A stretch of DNA of 45,494 nucleotides, taken from assembly GCA_938084885.1 (NCBI GenBank), contig CALKGG010000037.1, positions 1-45,494 of the forward strand, in the 5' to 3' direction. A model generated the notes under the pieces. That model did not search any database. It was given only the letters and a program-made list of their open reading frames with translations, and had not been told where the DNA came from. Every line of letters begins with the position of its first letter. Within the stretch, counting starts at the first letter, position 1. Source of the DNA: an uncultured Acidimicrobiales bacterium (GTDB lineage: Bacteria; Actinomycetota; Acidimicrobiia; Acidimicrobiales; SHLQ01). Shown here piece by piece: positions 26,269 to 34,483 of this stretch. The position numbers and the translations under genes are program-made.

Positions 26269-26340
26269 GGGGTCAGACCCCACACGCCACATTTACGCTT
26301 ATCGTGACCTTCGGGGTCTGACCCCGGCGTGCACGATAAG
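26269..26340. repeat. Inverted pair of GGGGTCAGACCCC palindromes in a longer stem
   Basis: GGGGTCAGACCCC is at 26269-26281 and its reverse complement GGGGTCTGACCCC at 26313-26325. CTTATCGTG (26298-26306) and CACGATAAG (26332-26340) are perfect inverted repeats that enclose the second copy. The block lies between the convergent stops at 26257 and 26350, as REP/BIME elements usually do, and may also stop transcription from both sides. Confidence 0.7.
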
Positions 26341-26349
26341 AAGCGGGCG

Positions 26350-28386
26350 TTATGGCGAACAGGGGCGACACCGAAGCTCCACCGCGATCGTTGCTCCGTA
26401 CAGGCTCCGCTCATCATCGGCGTTCGGGTCGTCATGGCGGACGATGTCGACCCGTTCTTCGACCGGCCCGTGCACCAAATCTGTCGTACGTTCCGCGAGC
26501 TCGGCAGAAGCAGATAGCCGCGCCAGCTCCGTTGCCGCCTCGATAGCGGCGACAGCATCATTCGATAACGAGGTATGGCCCGGCGACACAAGCCGATACG
26601 ACCCCGGCCCATCGGCATGGACTTCGCTGTGGCCTCGAGCAACAACATTTCCAACCGCTGCCCCAACCGCGTTTGCAACAGAAAAATCATCGGGAAGCAC
26701 CACGTTGGCACCTATGCGATTCGCCACCTCCGGGTAGTAGACGCTCGCCGGCCCGCCAACGGCAACCAACGGAGTATCAAGGCTGAACGAAACGGACACG
26801 GCACCGCGCCGACCATCACCGCTCGCCACCGCTGCACTCAACGGGTTAGCCAATGCGGCCGGCACCGCATCATCGAACGCGACATCGAGAACGCAGCCAG
26901 CACTTCGACGCACCGTCTCGGACCAGACGCGGCGACAAAATTCGACCGGGTCCTCCCCGGTGTACCAGGCCAAGAGTTCCGCGCCAGCCAAAGCAGCGTC
27001 GCCTCCCCAATTGTCTTGCATACCCAGCACATGCGCCGCGTCCGACGGCGTGAACCCAACGATCTGGACCAGACCCTTCTCGGCGAGATCGTCGAGCGCC
27101 TTTCGCTCCAACGCACCTCTCGACACGTCGACGACCGGACGGGGAGCAACCTCGGACCGCGCATACACACGGCGTTCAACCACCGACAATTCGCCCACCG
27201 CCGCCCTCCTACTGTTCGAATCGACAGCATCGACGACGTCGCCCGCTTCATCCTCGACCCGACGCTCAACCCGCTGCACGAACACCCCTGCGAGATCACG
27301 ACTTGGCGGCTCGGCCAACTGCTTCTGCAACTCGACGACGAGATGCACATGTTCGCTCGACGCGAGAGAAATCGGCACACGCCGTTCCGGACCGACCGCG
27401 ATCTCGGTCTTGTCGGTACGAACCGCACTATCGCCGCCCAGTCCGCTCGTTCGAACGTCGATTGCCTCGACCATAGTCCGCCACCCTGCAACCCGGGCAC
27501 CATCGGCGGCAAGGCGCGGCCGCCGATTACATACCATCCCGACATCGGTCGTCGTCCCGCCAATATCGCTCAAGATGAAGTCGTCGAGACCAGTGAGCTC
27601 AGCTGCTCCAACAATCGACGCAGCAGGTCCGCTCAGGATCGTCTCGATCGGCCGACGCACCACTGATTCGGCAATCGCAAGCGACCCATCACCCTTGACC
27701 ATCATGACCGGAGCGTCCACTCCAAGACCTGCGAGCGACCGGTCAACGGCGGCGACCAAGTCGGTTATTCGCGACAGCAATCGAGCATTGAGCGCCGTCG
27801 TAAGTGCCCGACGAGGAGCGTCGAGAGAATCGCTCAACGACGAGGACACCGTGACCGGCAGGTCGGTCCTTTCAACAATGAAGTCGCGAATCGTGTGTTC
27901 GTGAGCGGGGTTTCGAACAGCGAATGTCGACGCCACCGCAACCGCGCTGACCCGCGCACCAAATTCGACAAGCGCAGCCGACACCGCATCGACATCGAGC
28001 GGCGCCTGCTCGGCCGCATGATGATTGTGCCCTCCGCCGATCGCAACCACATACGCATCGCCAAACGCCGAAGCAATCCCGGTCCGGTCGATCATCTTGT
28101 CGTCGAAGCCAACCAAGAGCACCAGAATCGGGCTTCCGTGACCCTCGACCACCGCGTTGGTCGCCAACGTCGTCGACACCGACACCAAGCTGATGCTCGC
28201 AACATCGAGCGTCGCAACAACCCGACCGAGAGCCTCCGACACACCAACGGCAAGATCGTGTCGCGTCGTCAACGCCTTCGCCGACGCAAGTACAGCGCCC
28301 GAAGTTGAGTCGATAGCAACGGCATCGGTGTAGGTGCCACCGGTATCGACGCCGACGAGAAGGGAAGGGATTTCGGATGCGGTCAC
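26350..28386 (-). CDS. Hydantoinase/oxoprolinase subunit A-like protein (HyuA)
   Basis: The product is 678 residues from a GTG. The actin-like ATPase fold of the HyuA family is shown by GVDTGGTYTDAVAID (about 12-26), STTLATNAVVEGHGSPILVL, MMVKGDGSLAIAESVVRRPI, ETILSGPAASIVGAAEL, LSDIGGTTTDVGMVCN and RTSGLGGDSAV. The family hydrolyses 5-oxoproline, hydantoins or N-methylhydantoins, or carboxylates acetone with ATP. It usually works with a HyuB subunit, and no HyuB gene is adjacent or elsewhere in the window. The C-terminal part (about 430-678) is less conserved. Its start region overlaps the start of the divergent aminotransferase gene by ten bases if that gene begins at 28377. Confidence 0.88.
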   Translation of the reverse strand: MTASEIPSLLVGVDTGGTYTDAVAIDSTSGAVLASAKALTTRHDLAVGVSEALGRVVATLDVASISLVSVSTTLATNAVVEGHGSPILVLLVGFDDKMIDRTGIASAFGDAYVVAIGGGHNHHAAEQAPLDVDAVSAALVEFGARVSAVAVASTFAVRNPAHEHTIRDFIVERTDLPVTVSSSLSDSLDAPRRALTTALNARLLSRITDLVAAVDRSLAGLGVDAPVMMVKGDGSLAIAESVVRRPIETILSGPAASIVGAAELTGLDDFILSDIGGTTTDVGMVCNRRPRLAADGARVAGWRTMVEAIDVRTSGLGGDSAVRTDKTEIAVGPERRVPISLASSEHVHLVVELQKQLAEPPSRDLAGVFVQRVERRVEDEAGDVVDAVDSNSRRAAVGELSVVERRVYARSEVAPRPVVDVSRGALERKALDDLAEKGLVQIVGFTPSDAAHVLGMQDNWGGDAALAGAELLAWYTGEDPVEFCRRVWSETVRRSAGCVLDVAFDDAVPAALANPLSAAVASGDGRRGAVSVSFSLDTPLVAVGGPASVYYPEVANRIGANVVLPDDFSVANAVGAAVGNVVARGHSEVHADGPGSYRLVSPGHTSLSNDAVAAIEAATELARLSASAELAERTTDLVHGPVEERVDIVRHDDPNADDERSLYGATIAVELRCRPCSP

Positions 28387-29591
28387 GGTCGTTAAGCGTG
28401 ACAGACTTCAAGGCCATGGTCGAAGCTTTGCGAAATCCTCGTCTTCAGGGGTTCGGCACAACCATCTTTGCCGAGATGAGTGCCCTTGCTCTCAGGACAC
28501 AATCCATCAACCTCGGACAGGGGTTTCCCGACACCGATGGACCCGACGAAGTCGCCGACGCGGCCGTGCACGCAATCAGGAACGGCCCCAATCAGTACCC
28601 GCCCCTTCCCGGCCAACCCGGGCTTCGCCAAGCCATTGCCGATCACCAAAAACGCTTCTACGACCTGACCTGGGATCCCGATTCCGAAGTCCTCGTCACC
28701 GCGGGCGCCACCGAAGCAATAGCGGCCACAATTCTCGCCCTCTGCGACACCGGCGACGAGATCGTCACCTTTGAGCCCAGCTATGACAGCTACTCGGCCA
28801 CGATCAAAATGGCCGGAGCGGTAGAAAGGCCCGTCCTACTCAACGCCCCCGACTTCGGATTCGACCTCGCTGACCTCGAGGCAGCGATTTCACCAAAGAC
28901 CAGAGCAATCCTCGTCAACACGCCACACAACCCCACCGGCAAGGTGTTCAGCCTCAGCGAGATGGAACGCATCGCCGCGCTGGCGATTGGTCACGACCTC
29001 ATCGTCATCACCGACGAAGTGTACGAACACATGGTGTTCAACGGTGAGCACATCGCAATGGCAGGCCTCGACGGAATGAGAGAACGCACGGTCAGCATCA
29101 GTTCAGCAGGAAAGACGTTTGCGTTCACCGGCTGGAAGGTCGGTTGGGTCACCGCAGTACCTGAGCTGCGCAACGCCATCATGACCGCAAAGCAGTTCCT
29201 CACCTTCGTCAGCGCCGGACCACTCCAACCGGCGATCGAAGTGGGGCTACGCCTCGGCGACGACTACTTCCACACGCTCCGAGACGACCTGCGCCACAAA
29301 CGAGATCGGCTGGCCACAGGACTAGAGGCCGCCGGATTCGACATGCTCCCCTGCCACGGCACCTACTTCCTGACCGCCGACATTCGCGGCGTAGCCGAGC
29401 AAAACGGCCTCCCAAACACCAGCGTCGAGTTCTGTCTGGCGCTTCCTGAAGCTGCCGGAGTCGTCGCAGTGCCGAGCCAAGTGTTCTATGCAACACCCAA
29501 AGCTGGGCGCCACTTCATCCGCTTTGCCTTCTGCAAAAAGGACGACCTCCTCGACGAAGCCCTATCCCGACTCGCCGTTCTCGCCCCATAG
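28377..29591 (+). CDS. PLP aminotransferase, DapC-like
   Basis: Class I/II aminotransferase of 404 residues. It closely follows the pattern of actinobacterial N-succinyldiaminopimelate aminotransferase (DapC, lysine/peptidoglycan precursor pathway): FGTTIFAEMSALALRT, INLGQGFPDTDGPDEV, VLVTAGATEAIAATIL, EPSYDSYSATIKMAGA, NTPHNPTGKVFS, VITDEVYEHMVF and the PLP lysine at 246 in ISSAGKTFAFTGWKVGW. A related aminotransferase role, such as kynurenine or methionine transamination, cannot be excluded. The ATG at 28377 has AAGGGA six bases upstream but overlaps the divergent hyuA-like start; GTG 28398 or ATG 28416 would avoid that. Convergent with the homocysteine methyltransferase gene. Confidence 0.93.
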   Translation: MRSRSLSVTDFKAMVEALRNPRLQGFGTTIFAEMSALALRTQSINLGQGFPDTDGPDEVADAAVHAIRNGPNQYPPLPGQPGLRQAIADHQKRFYDLTWDPDSEVLVTAGATEAIAATILALCDTGDEIVTFEPSYDSYSATIKMAGAVERPVLLNAPDFGFDLADLEAAISPKTRAILVNTPHNPTGKVFSLSEMERIAALAIGHDLIVITDEVYEHMVFNGEHIAMAGLDGMRERTVSISSAGKTFAFTGWKVGWVTAVPELRNAIMTAKQFLTFVSAGPLQPAIEVGLRLGDDYFHTLRDDLRHKRDRLATGLEAAGFDMLPCHGTYFLTADIRGVAEQNGLPNTSVEFCLALPEAAGVVAVPSQVFYATPKAGRHFIRFAFCKKDDLLDEALSRLAVLAP

Positions 29592-29617
29592 CGGCAAGCG
29601 CCAGGAAACTGTTCGAA

Positions 29618-30616
29618 TCAGCCGCGACGGCGACGACGGCTCTGACGCTCACCCCGAGCCCGCCCACGTTCTTCGTGATCCCCGTCATCGTCGACAACTG
29701 CCGGACCTGGAGCGGGAATGTCGGGCGCATCAACCGCGCCATCGATCACACCACGCATATAGATGAGGTGTTCGGTCGATGTGCCACAGCAACCGCCGAT
29801 GATCTGGATCCCCTCGGCCATCATCCGCTTGACGTGAGCGCCCATGACCTGGGCCGAACCGCTATACACGAGCGCGTCTCCCTTGAACTCGGGAACGCCA
29901 GCGTTCGCCTTCACTATGACCGGTGTGTCACCAGCCCCAGCCTTGATCTCACGAACAGCAGCCTCGGTATCGGCAACGTTGTTCCCGCAGTTCGCGCCAA
30001 CCGCAGCCACACCCAACGAGGTCAGCCGCTCGGCAGCCTGCGTGCCCGTAACACCCATCATTGTGCGCCCGGCCGTGTCGTAGCTGAGCGTTGCGGTGAT
30101 CGGCAGGTCGGTCACACGCCGAGCACCGGCGATTGCTGCTTCGATCTCTTCGAGGCTCGACATTGTCTCGATCCACAAGATGTCGGCGCCCCCAGCGGCC
30201 AAACCCTCAGCCTGTGCAGCAAACGCCTCAGCGGCAGTTTCGGGGGTCATCTCGCCCATGGGTTGGAGAAGTTCGCCAGTTGGACCCATCGACCCGGCAA
30301 CGATCACCTGACGATCGGACGCGTCGACGGTTTCCCTCGCAACCATCGCGGCAGCCTTGTTGATCTCGAAGACTTGGTCATCGAGACGGTGCAGCTTCAA
30401 CCGAAACGCGGTTCCACCAAACGAATTGGTCAAGATGATGTCGGAACCAGCGTTGATGTAGTTCTGGTGAATGTCGACGATCTTGTCGGGCTGGTCGAGG
30501 TTCCACATCTCCGGTGGATCCCCGGCAGTAAGGCCTCGAGCGAACAGCTCGGTTCCCATTGCGCCGTCAATCATCAACGTCTGTCGTTCCGCTATCAGCT
30601 GTTCAATGATGTTCAT
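29618..30616 (-). CDS. Zinc-dependent homocysteine S-methyltransferase (BHMT/MetH-N family)
   Basis: It transfers a methyl group, probably from betaine or a similar donor, to homocysteine to make methionine. The product is 332 residues from the ATG at 30616. It begins with IDGAMGTELFARGL and DPPEMWNLDQP, continues with ILTNSFGGTAFRLKLH and GSMGPTGELLQPMGEMTPE, and carries the zinc-binding cysteines: Cys210 in VGANCGNN and Cys276/Cys277 in IIGGCCGTS. There is no cobalamin-binding domain, so it is not a full MetH. The donor cannot be read from sequence. A very basic Arg-rich tail (RARGERQSRRRRRG) ends the protein. It links to the transsulfuration genes at 40.9-43.5 kb through homocysteine. Confidence 0.9.
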   Translation of the reverse strand: MNIIEQLIAERQTLMIDGAMGTELFARGLTAGDPPEMWNLDQPDKIVDIHQNYINAGSDIILTNSFGGTAFRLKLHRLDDQVFEINKAAAMVARETVDASDRQVIVAGSMGPTGELLQPMGEMTPETAAEAFAAQAEGLAAGGADILWIETMSSLEEIEAAIAGARRVTDLPITATLSYDTAGRTMMGVTGTQAAERLTSLGVAAVGANCGNNVADTEAAVREIKAGAGDTPVIVKANAGVPEFKGDALVYSGSAQVMGAHVKRMMAEGIQIIGGCCGTSTEHLIYMRGVIDGAVDAPDIPAPGPAVVDDDGDHEERGRARGERQSRRRRRG

Positions 30617-30666
30617 CACAGCTCTAGCTATAGCAGACGACGCCGACACATTTGTAGAGCTGTGTT

Positions 30667-31914
30667 CTAGCCCCCGATGATTTCGTCGGCCGCAACGACC
30701 TCGATCGCGCCGGGAAGACTGTTCTGTTGGAAGAACTCCCAAGCAATCCCCGTAGCGCTGATATCGGTGTTCGTCACGCCGAGCGACGGAATCCCAACCG
30801 ACACAGGTGATCCCGGCCAGGTGTGTCCAGCACCGGCAATTGCATAGAAACCAAGCTCGACATCGTCGTTGCAACCAACATATGACGTGCGGGTGATCTC
30901 GGCGGTCACCGACGTATCTTCAAACCCGGTGCAGCCAAAGTCGTCGGCGAACTGAGAGAACTCCTCGGGCATAACTTGTTCGAAGAATTCGCCCGCACCA
31001 AGGGACGATTCTCCGCCACCATTGAACGGCACCGTCGTATCGTCAATGCCATGGAACGCAAGGTATGGCACAGCACGGGTGGGCTCACACGAGTCATCGT
31101 GCGTCACCCCCGCAACCGAAACAGCAGCAGCAATACGCTCACTCAAATCGCACACGAGCTCAGAAGTGAACAGCGCGCCATTTGACATACCCATCGAGTA
31201 GACGCGGCCCGGATCGATGCAGGCAATCTCGGAGATGAAGTCGATCAAATCGACAACCATCTGCACGTCGTCGCGTCCGGGGGTGTCGAACTGCGGCAAC
31301 TCCCACGAGTTGCGATCATCGCCCGCGGCTGGCAACCCGGTTGGTTCGACAGCGATGAACCCCTCGGTCTCGGCCAAAGCAGCGACCCCCGAGAAGAGTG
31401 CCTGCTGGGCCCCGTTGCTGCCGAGTCCGTGGAAGTCGAGGACCATTGGAGTTGGGGTTGCACCGTCGTAGTTGCTCGGCACGATGAATTGGAACTGATA
31501 TTCGATACCGCCTGAGGTGATGGTGCCCGACTGCAATCCGACCTGGGCCGAAGGCACGGCGCTGCAGTCTGGCGTGAGCGAATCGGGAGGGCCGATGAGC
31601 TCGCGGATTTCTGGGCCGGACTCGTCAACAGCGTCGTCCTCAGCAGCTTCATCGTCGGCCGTACCTTCTTCGGCCGTATTGTTCGCAACGTCGGGAGTGT
31701 CGACCGGCGCTTCCGGCTCAGCGAGGACCTCCGACGCATCGGCCACATCCTCAGCCTCCGAGTCCGAGTCCGAGTCCGAGCCTGGGTCCGCAGCGGCCGC
31801 CGACTCGTCCACTATTTCAGTGGCCTCGCTCGCACCATTTGACGAGTCGTCCGTCGACCCTCCGCAAGCGGCAGCGATGAGAGCGAGAATGAGAAGGAGG
31901 CGACGAAGCTTCAT
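30667..31914 (-). CDS. Secreted lipoprotein esterase, PHB depolymerase/feruloyl esterase (LpqC) type
   Basis: The product is 415 residues from the ATG at 31914. A lipoprotein signal (KLRRLLLILALIAAACGG) is followed by a low-complexity acidic stalk of about 85 residues with an (SD)n run. The alpha/beta-hydrolase domain starts near 130 and shows MVLDFHGLGSNGAQQ, the nucleophile elbow GMSNGALFTSE, the acid in FHGIDDTTVPF and the His in GAGHTWPG. The family includes extracellular PHB depolymerases, acetyl xylan and feruloyl esterases. The exact substrate is unknown. It is 50 bases upstream of the homocysteine methyltransferase gene in the same direction. Confidence 0.9.
   Translation of the reverse strand: MKLRRLLLILALIAAACGGSTDDSSNGASEATEIVDESAAAADPGSDSDSDSEAEDVADASEVLAEPEAPVDTPDVANNTAEEGTADDEAAEDDAVDESGPEIRELIGPPDSLTPDCSAVPSAQVGLQSGTITSGGIEYQFQFIVPSNYDGATPTPMVLDFHGLGSNGAQQALFSGVAALAETEGFIAVEPTGLPAAGDDRNSWELPQFDTPGRDDVQMVVDLIDFISEIACIDPGRVYSMGMSNGALFTSELVCDLSERIAAAVSVAGVTHDDSCEPTRAVPYLAFHGIDDTTVPFNGGGESSLGAGEFFEQVMPEEFSQFADDFGCTGFEDTSVTAEITRTSYVGCNDDVELGFYAIAGAGHTWPGSPVSVGIPSLGVTNTDISATGIAWEFFQQNSLPGAIEVVAADEIIGG
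31757..31780. repeat. TCCGAG hexanucleotide microsatellite, four units
   Basis: Four tandem TCCGAG units encode part of the Ser-Asp run in the stalk of the esterase. The frame is kept for any copy number, so stalk length can vary. Confidence 0.8.
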
Positions 31915-31962
31915 GGTCGACCATGCTACGCGATAGCCGCGGGCCACAGGACCCGGCCTTGC

Positions 31963-33102
31963 CTAGCCACGTACGACGACGATCTCGCCCAGGTCGACGT
32001 CCAGGTCGAGAACGAGCTGCGCATCGTCATCGAGGATCGATACCTCCGGCGAGATTCCGTCCTCGCTCTCGCCGAACACTCGAACATCTCCAAGATCGAC
32101 GTCGGCATCAACCTCGACGTTCACGTCGGACCCAACCCGCACCTCGATTCGACCAACATCTTGGGTGATTGCAACCTCGACCGGACTGCTCGCATCAACA
32201 TCGGAGAAATCGACGTTGCGGAGATCGAGGATGTACTCGCCATCTACCCCACCGAGATTCGCTGGGATCTCCTCGATAGTCTCGGGAGTGAACGTCTCGG
32301 AGACTTCGATATCAATGTCGGAGAACGCAACCGCAGCAACAATGCCCCCAACGATCAACATCGGAACCAACAGCACAGCACCGATGAGGCCAACGACGAC
32401 AAACTTACGCCCCCGTGACCGAGGCTCGACGGGCTGAGGAGCAATGGTGGGCATTTGTGGAGCAGTCCACGGCGCCGACGGAGCAGACGCTTGTTGATCG
32501 ACGCCCCCGCTGAACTGGAACGTCGAAGAGTCAACCGACGAATCGACGCCAGCGACCGCAACCTGTTCCCGAGGCTTTTGGATCAAAAGCCACACACCGC
32601 CAGCGACGAGCACGAGCGGCACGAGAATCGCCGCAGCTTCCCCGGCACCGACCCCAATAACCGCCAGCAGCGCAAGGCCAATCAGCCCAAGACCAAGGTC
32701 GCGACCCGACAGCGAACGGGTGCGCTTGCGAACCACCGGAGGCCAGATGCGGGCACGCGGGATGATCATCCACGCGAGGATGTAGGCAAGGATCGCAGAT
32801 CCACCCGACATGATGAGCAGGACAACAAAGGCCAGACGGGTGAGCGACGTTTCCCAGCCAAACCGGTTGGCAATACCCGAAAGGACACCACCAAAGAAGG
32901 CATGCGGGTCACGGACCAGTCGATCCTCGACCTCGGCTCCACCAAACGGTGGGGGAGGCGGCGCCGTTGGGCCACCACCAAACGTCGACGGCTCGGGCTC
33001 GTCTTGCATCTGAGTGTCGTCCTCCCAATGGTCTTGAGGCGCTTCGTTCAGATCCTCGTCGTGGTTGTTGTCGTCAGTGTTTTCGTTGTTGATGTTTTCC
33101 AT
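31963..33102 (-). CDS. PspC-domain membrane protein with C-terminal beta domain
   Basis: The product is 379 residues. An acidic, Asn-rich start and a poly-Pro segment precede the PspC domain (about 60-118: RLVRDPHAFFGGVLSGIANR, then AFVVLLIMSGGSAILAYILA with MIIPRAR). Two further membrane segments near 135-172 look like a LiaI/LiaF-type hydrophobic unit. After a Pro-rich linker and a membrane helix near 233-258, the last 115 residues are acidic repeats of short beta strands (EVRVGSDVNVEVDADVDLGD), as in the toast-rack domains of LiaF-like proteins. Such proteins sense or control envelope stress. It is divergent from a PspC-domain kinase with operator-like sites between them. Confidence 0.9.
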   Translation of the reverse strand: MENINNENTDDNNHDEDLNEAPQDHWEDDTQMQDEPEPSTFGGGPTAPPPPPFGGAEVEDRLVRDPHAFFGGVLSGIANRFGWETSLTRLAFVVLLIMSGGSAILAYILAWMIIPRARIWPPVVRKRTRSLSGRDLGLGLIGLALLAVIGVGAGEAAAILVPLVLVAGGVWLLIQKPREQVAVAGVDSSVDSSTFQFSGGVDQQASAPSAPWTAPQMPTIAPQPVEPRSRGRKFVVVGLIGAVLLVPMLIVGGIVAAVAFSDIDIEVSETFTPETIEEIPANLGGVDGEYILDLRNVDFSDVDASSPVEVAITQDVGRIEVRVGSDVNVEVDADVDLGDVRVFGESEDGISPEVSILDDDAQLVLDLDVDLGEIVVVRG

Positions 33103-33154
33103 GCTCTCATCGTTTAGGAATCCGTGCCCGGAAACTATTGGGTGAATCCCGGAT

Positions 33155-33208
33155 CGACCCCTGAACTTCTCGGCACCTCTCAGGGTTACATCAGGGTTGA
33201 CCCCTGAT
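33155..33208. promoter_or_regulatory. Operator-like region between the divergent PspC genes
   Basis: A palindrome ATCAGGG-TTGAC-CCCTGAT lies at 33190-33208. A further TCAGGG half-site is at 33180, exactly 11 bases (one helical turn) before the TCAGGG of the palindrome. GACCCCTGA occurs at 33155-33163 and again at 33199-33207. The site is 34 bases before the kinase ATG and 88 bases from the PspC gene ATG. It is a good candidate for binding by the LuxR-type regulator encoded at 34480. Confidence 0.55.
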
Positions 33209-33241
33209 GAAACCCGAGGGTCGACGTGTCATGATGAATCC

Positions 33242-34483
33242 ATGGCCGCACCTGCCGCACGCACTCTCTGGCAGATGCCGCGCATCGACCCCTCGGACCG
33301 CTGGGTCGGCGGTGTCGCCTCGGCTATCTCCCACGAGCTCGGTGTGCAACCGCTCGTGATCCGCACCTCATTTGTGGCATTGGCATTCGTCGCTGGATGG
33401 GGGCTGCTGCTCTATGCCGTGTGCTGGGCAGCGCTCGGGTTCTTCGGCTCTGCGGCACAAAGCCCCTACAGCCCCACGCCAAAGGGAGCAACCTCGGCTC
33501 ACCGACACATCGCCATTGCAATGATCGTCATTGGACTCATGCTGCTGTTCGGGCTCGCCGCACCAGATGTCATCCGCCAGTTCACCGTACCCATCGGGTT
33601 CATTCTCGCCGGCGGACTGATCGCGTGGACTCGCGTGGACCAAACGCGTGGGGTCACTGTGCTTGTTCGCCTCGTCGCCGGGATCACCGTCGCAGCCGGC
33701 GGGATCATCGCGCTCACGACAGCCGCAACCTTGTCGGTCGTCAACATCATCACTGCGCTCGTCGTGGGCATTGCGGTTGTGGCAGGCATCACGATCGTCG
33801 CGGCGCCGTCGGTGATCCAGATGGGCCGCGCACTCGACGATGAACGGTTAGACCGCATCCGCAACGACGAGCGCGCCCGAATCTCGGCCCATCTTCACGA
33901 CTCTGTCCTGCAGACGTTGACGCTGATCCAACGCAACGCCGACGACCCAGCGCAAACTGCGGCACTTGCCCGCCAACAAGAACGCGAACTGCGAGCATGG
34001 CTCTACGGCCCGACCTCGGCTGGACCCGACAGCGTTCACCTCGGCCAGGCAATCGAACGAGCCGCCGGTGACATCGAACGCATGCATGGCGTGAAGATTG
34101 AGGTGGTGTCGATTGGTGATACGGGAGCCGCGGTCGACGGCGACCTCACCATGCTGATCGCCGCAGTAGGTGAGGCAATGACGAACGCCGCTGTGCACTC
34201 GGGAGCCAAGACCATCGACGTCTTTATCGAACGACAGTCGAGTTCGATCGAAGTCTTTGTCAGGGACACCGGATCAGGTTTTGATCCATCAAACGTTGGC
34301 GCTGATCGCCGAGGGCTAGCCGAGTCGATTCTCGGCCGAATGACACGAGCTGGCGGCTACGCCGTCGTGCACTCTTCGCCAGGGAGCGGCACCGAGATCG
34401 AGCTTTGCCTTCCAATCACGACAACATCAACATCTGGGGCCTCACCCACTTCGGCTTCAGCAACTGACAGGAGTCAGCAGTGA
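33242..34483 (+). CDS. NarL-type sensor histidine kinase with N-terminal PspC domain
   Basis: The product is 413 residues from the ATG at 33242. Residues about 10-70 are a PspC domain (DPSDRWVGGVASAISHELGV, then a membrane helix). Several membrane helices follow, about 88-190 (IAIAMIVIGLMLLFGLA, then GFILAGGLIAWT and two more). The HisKA_3 dimerisation motif is RARISAHLHDSVLQTLTLIQ with the phospho-acceptor His219. The ATPase part shows AVGEAMTNAAVHSGA and DTGSGFD, and ends near 395. This arrangement is typical of actinobacterial LiaS-like kinases. The stop overlaps the regulator start as GTGA. It probably senses membrane stress directly through the PspC part. Confidence 0.94.
   Translation: MAAPAARTLWQMPRIDPSDRWVGGVASAISHELGVQPLVIRTSFVALAFVAGWGLLLYAVCWAALGFFGSAAQSPYSPTPKGATSAHRHIAIAMIVIGLMLLFGLAAPDVIRQFTVPIGFILAGGLIAWTRVDQTRGVTVLVRLVAGITVAAGGIIALTTAATLSVVNIITALVVGIAVVAGITIVAAPSVIQMGRALDDERLDRIRNDERARISAHLHDSVLQTLTLIQRNADDPAQTAALARQQERELRAWLYGPTSAGPDSVHLGQAIERAAGDIERMHGVKIEVVSIGDTGAAVDGDLTMLIAAVGEAMTNAAVHSGAKTIDVFIERQSSSIEVFVRDTGSGFDPSNVGADRRGLAESILGRMTRAGGYAVVHSSPGSGTEIELCLPITTTSTSGASPTSASATDRSQQ

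Noticed and set aside
26575..27666. 363-codon plus-strand open frame inside the HyuA gene
   Set aside because: The HyuA frame carries the actin-like ATPase motifs across this whole span. The other frame has the usual shadow composition.
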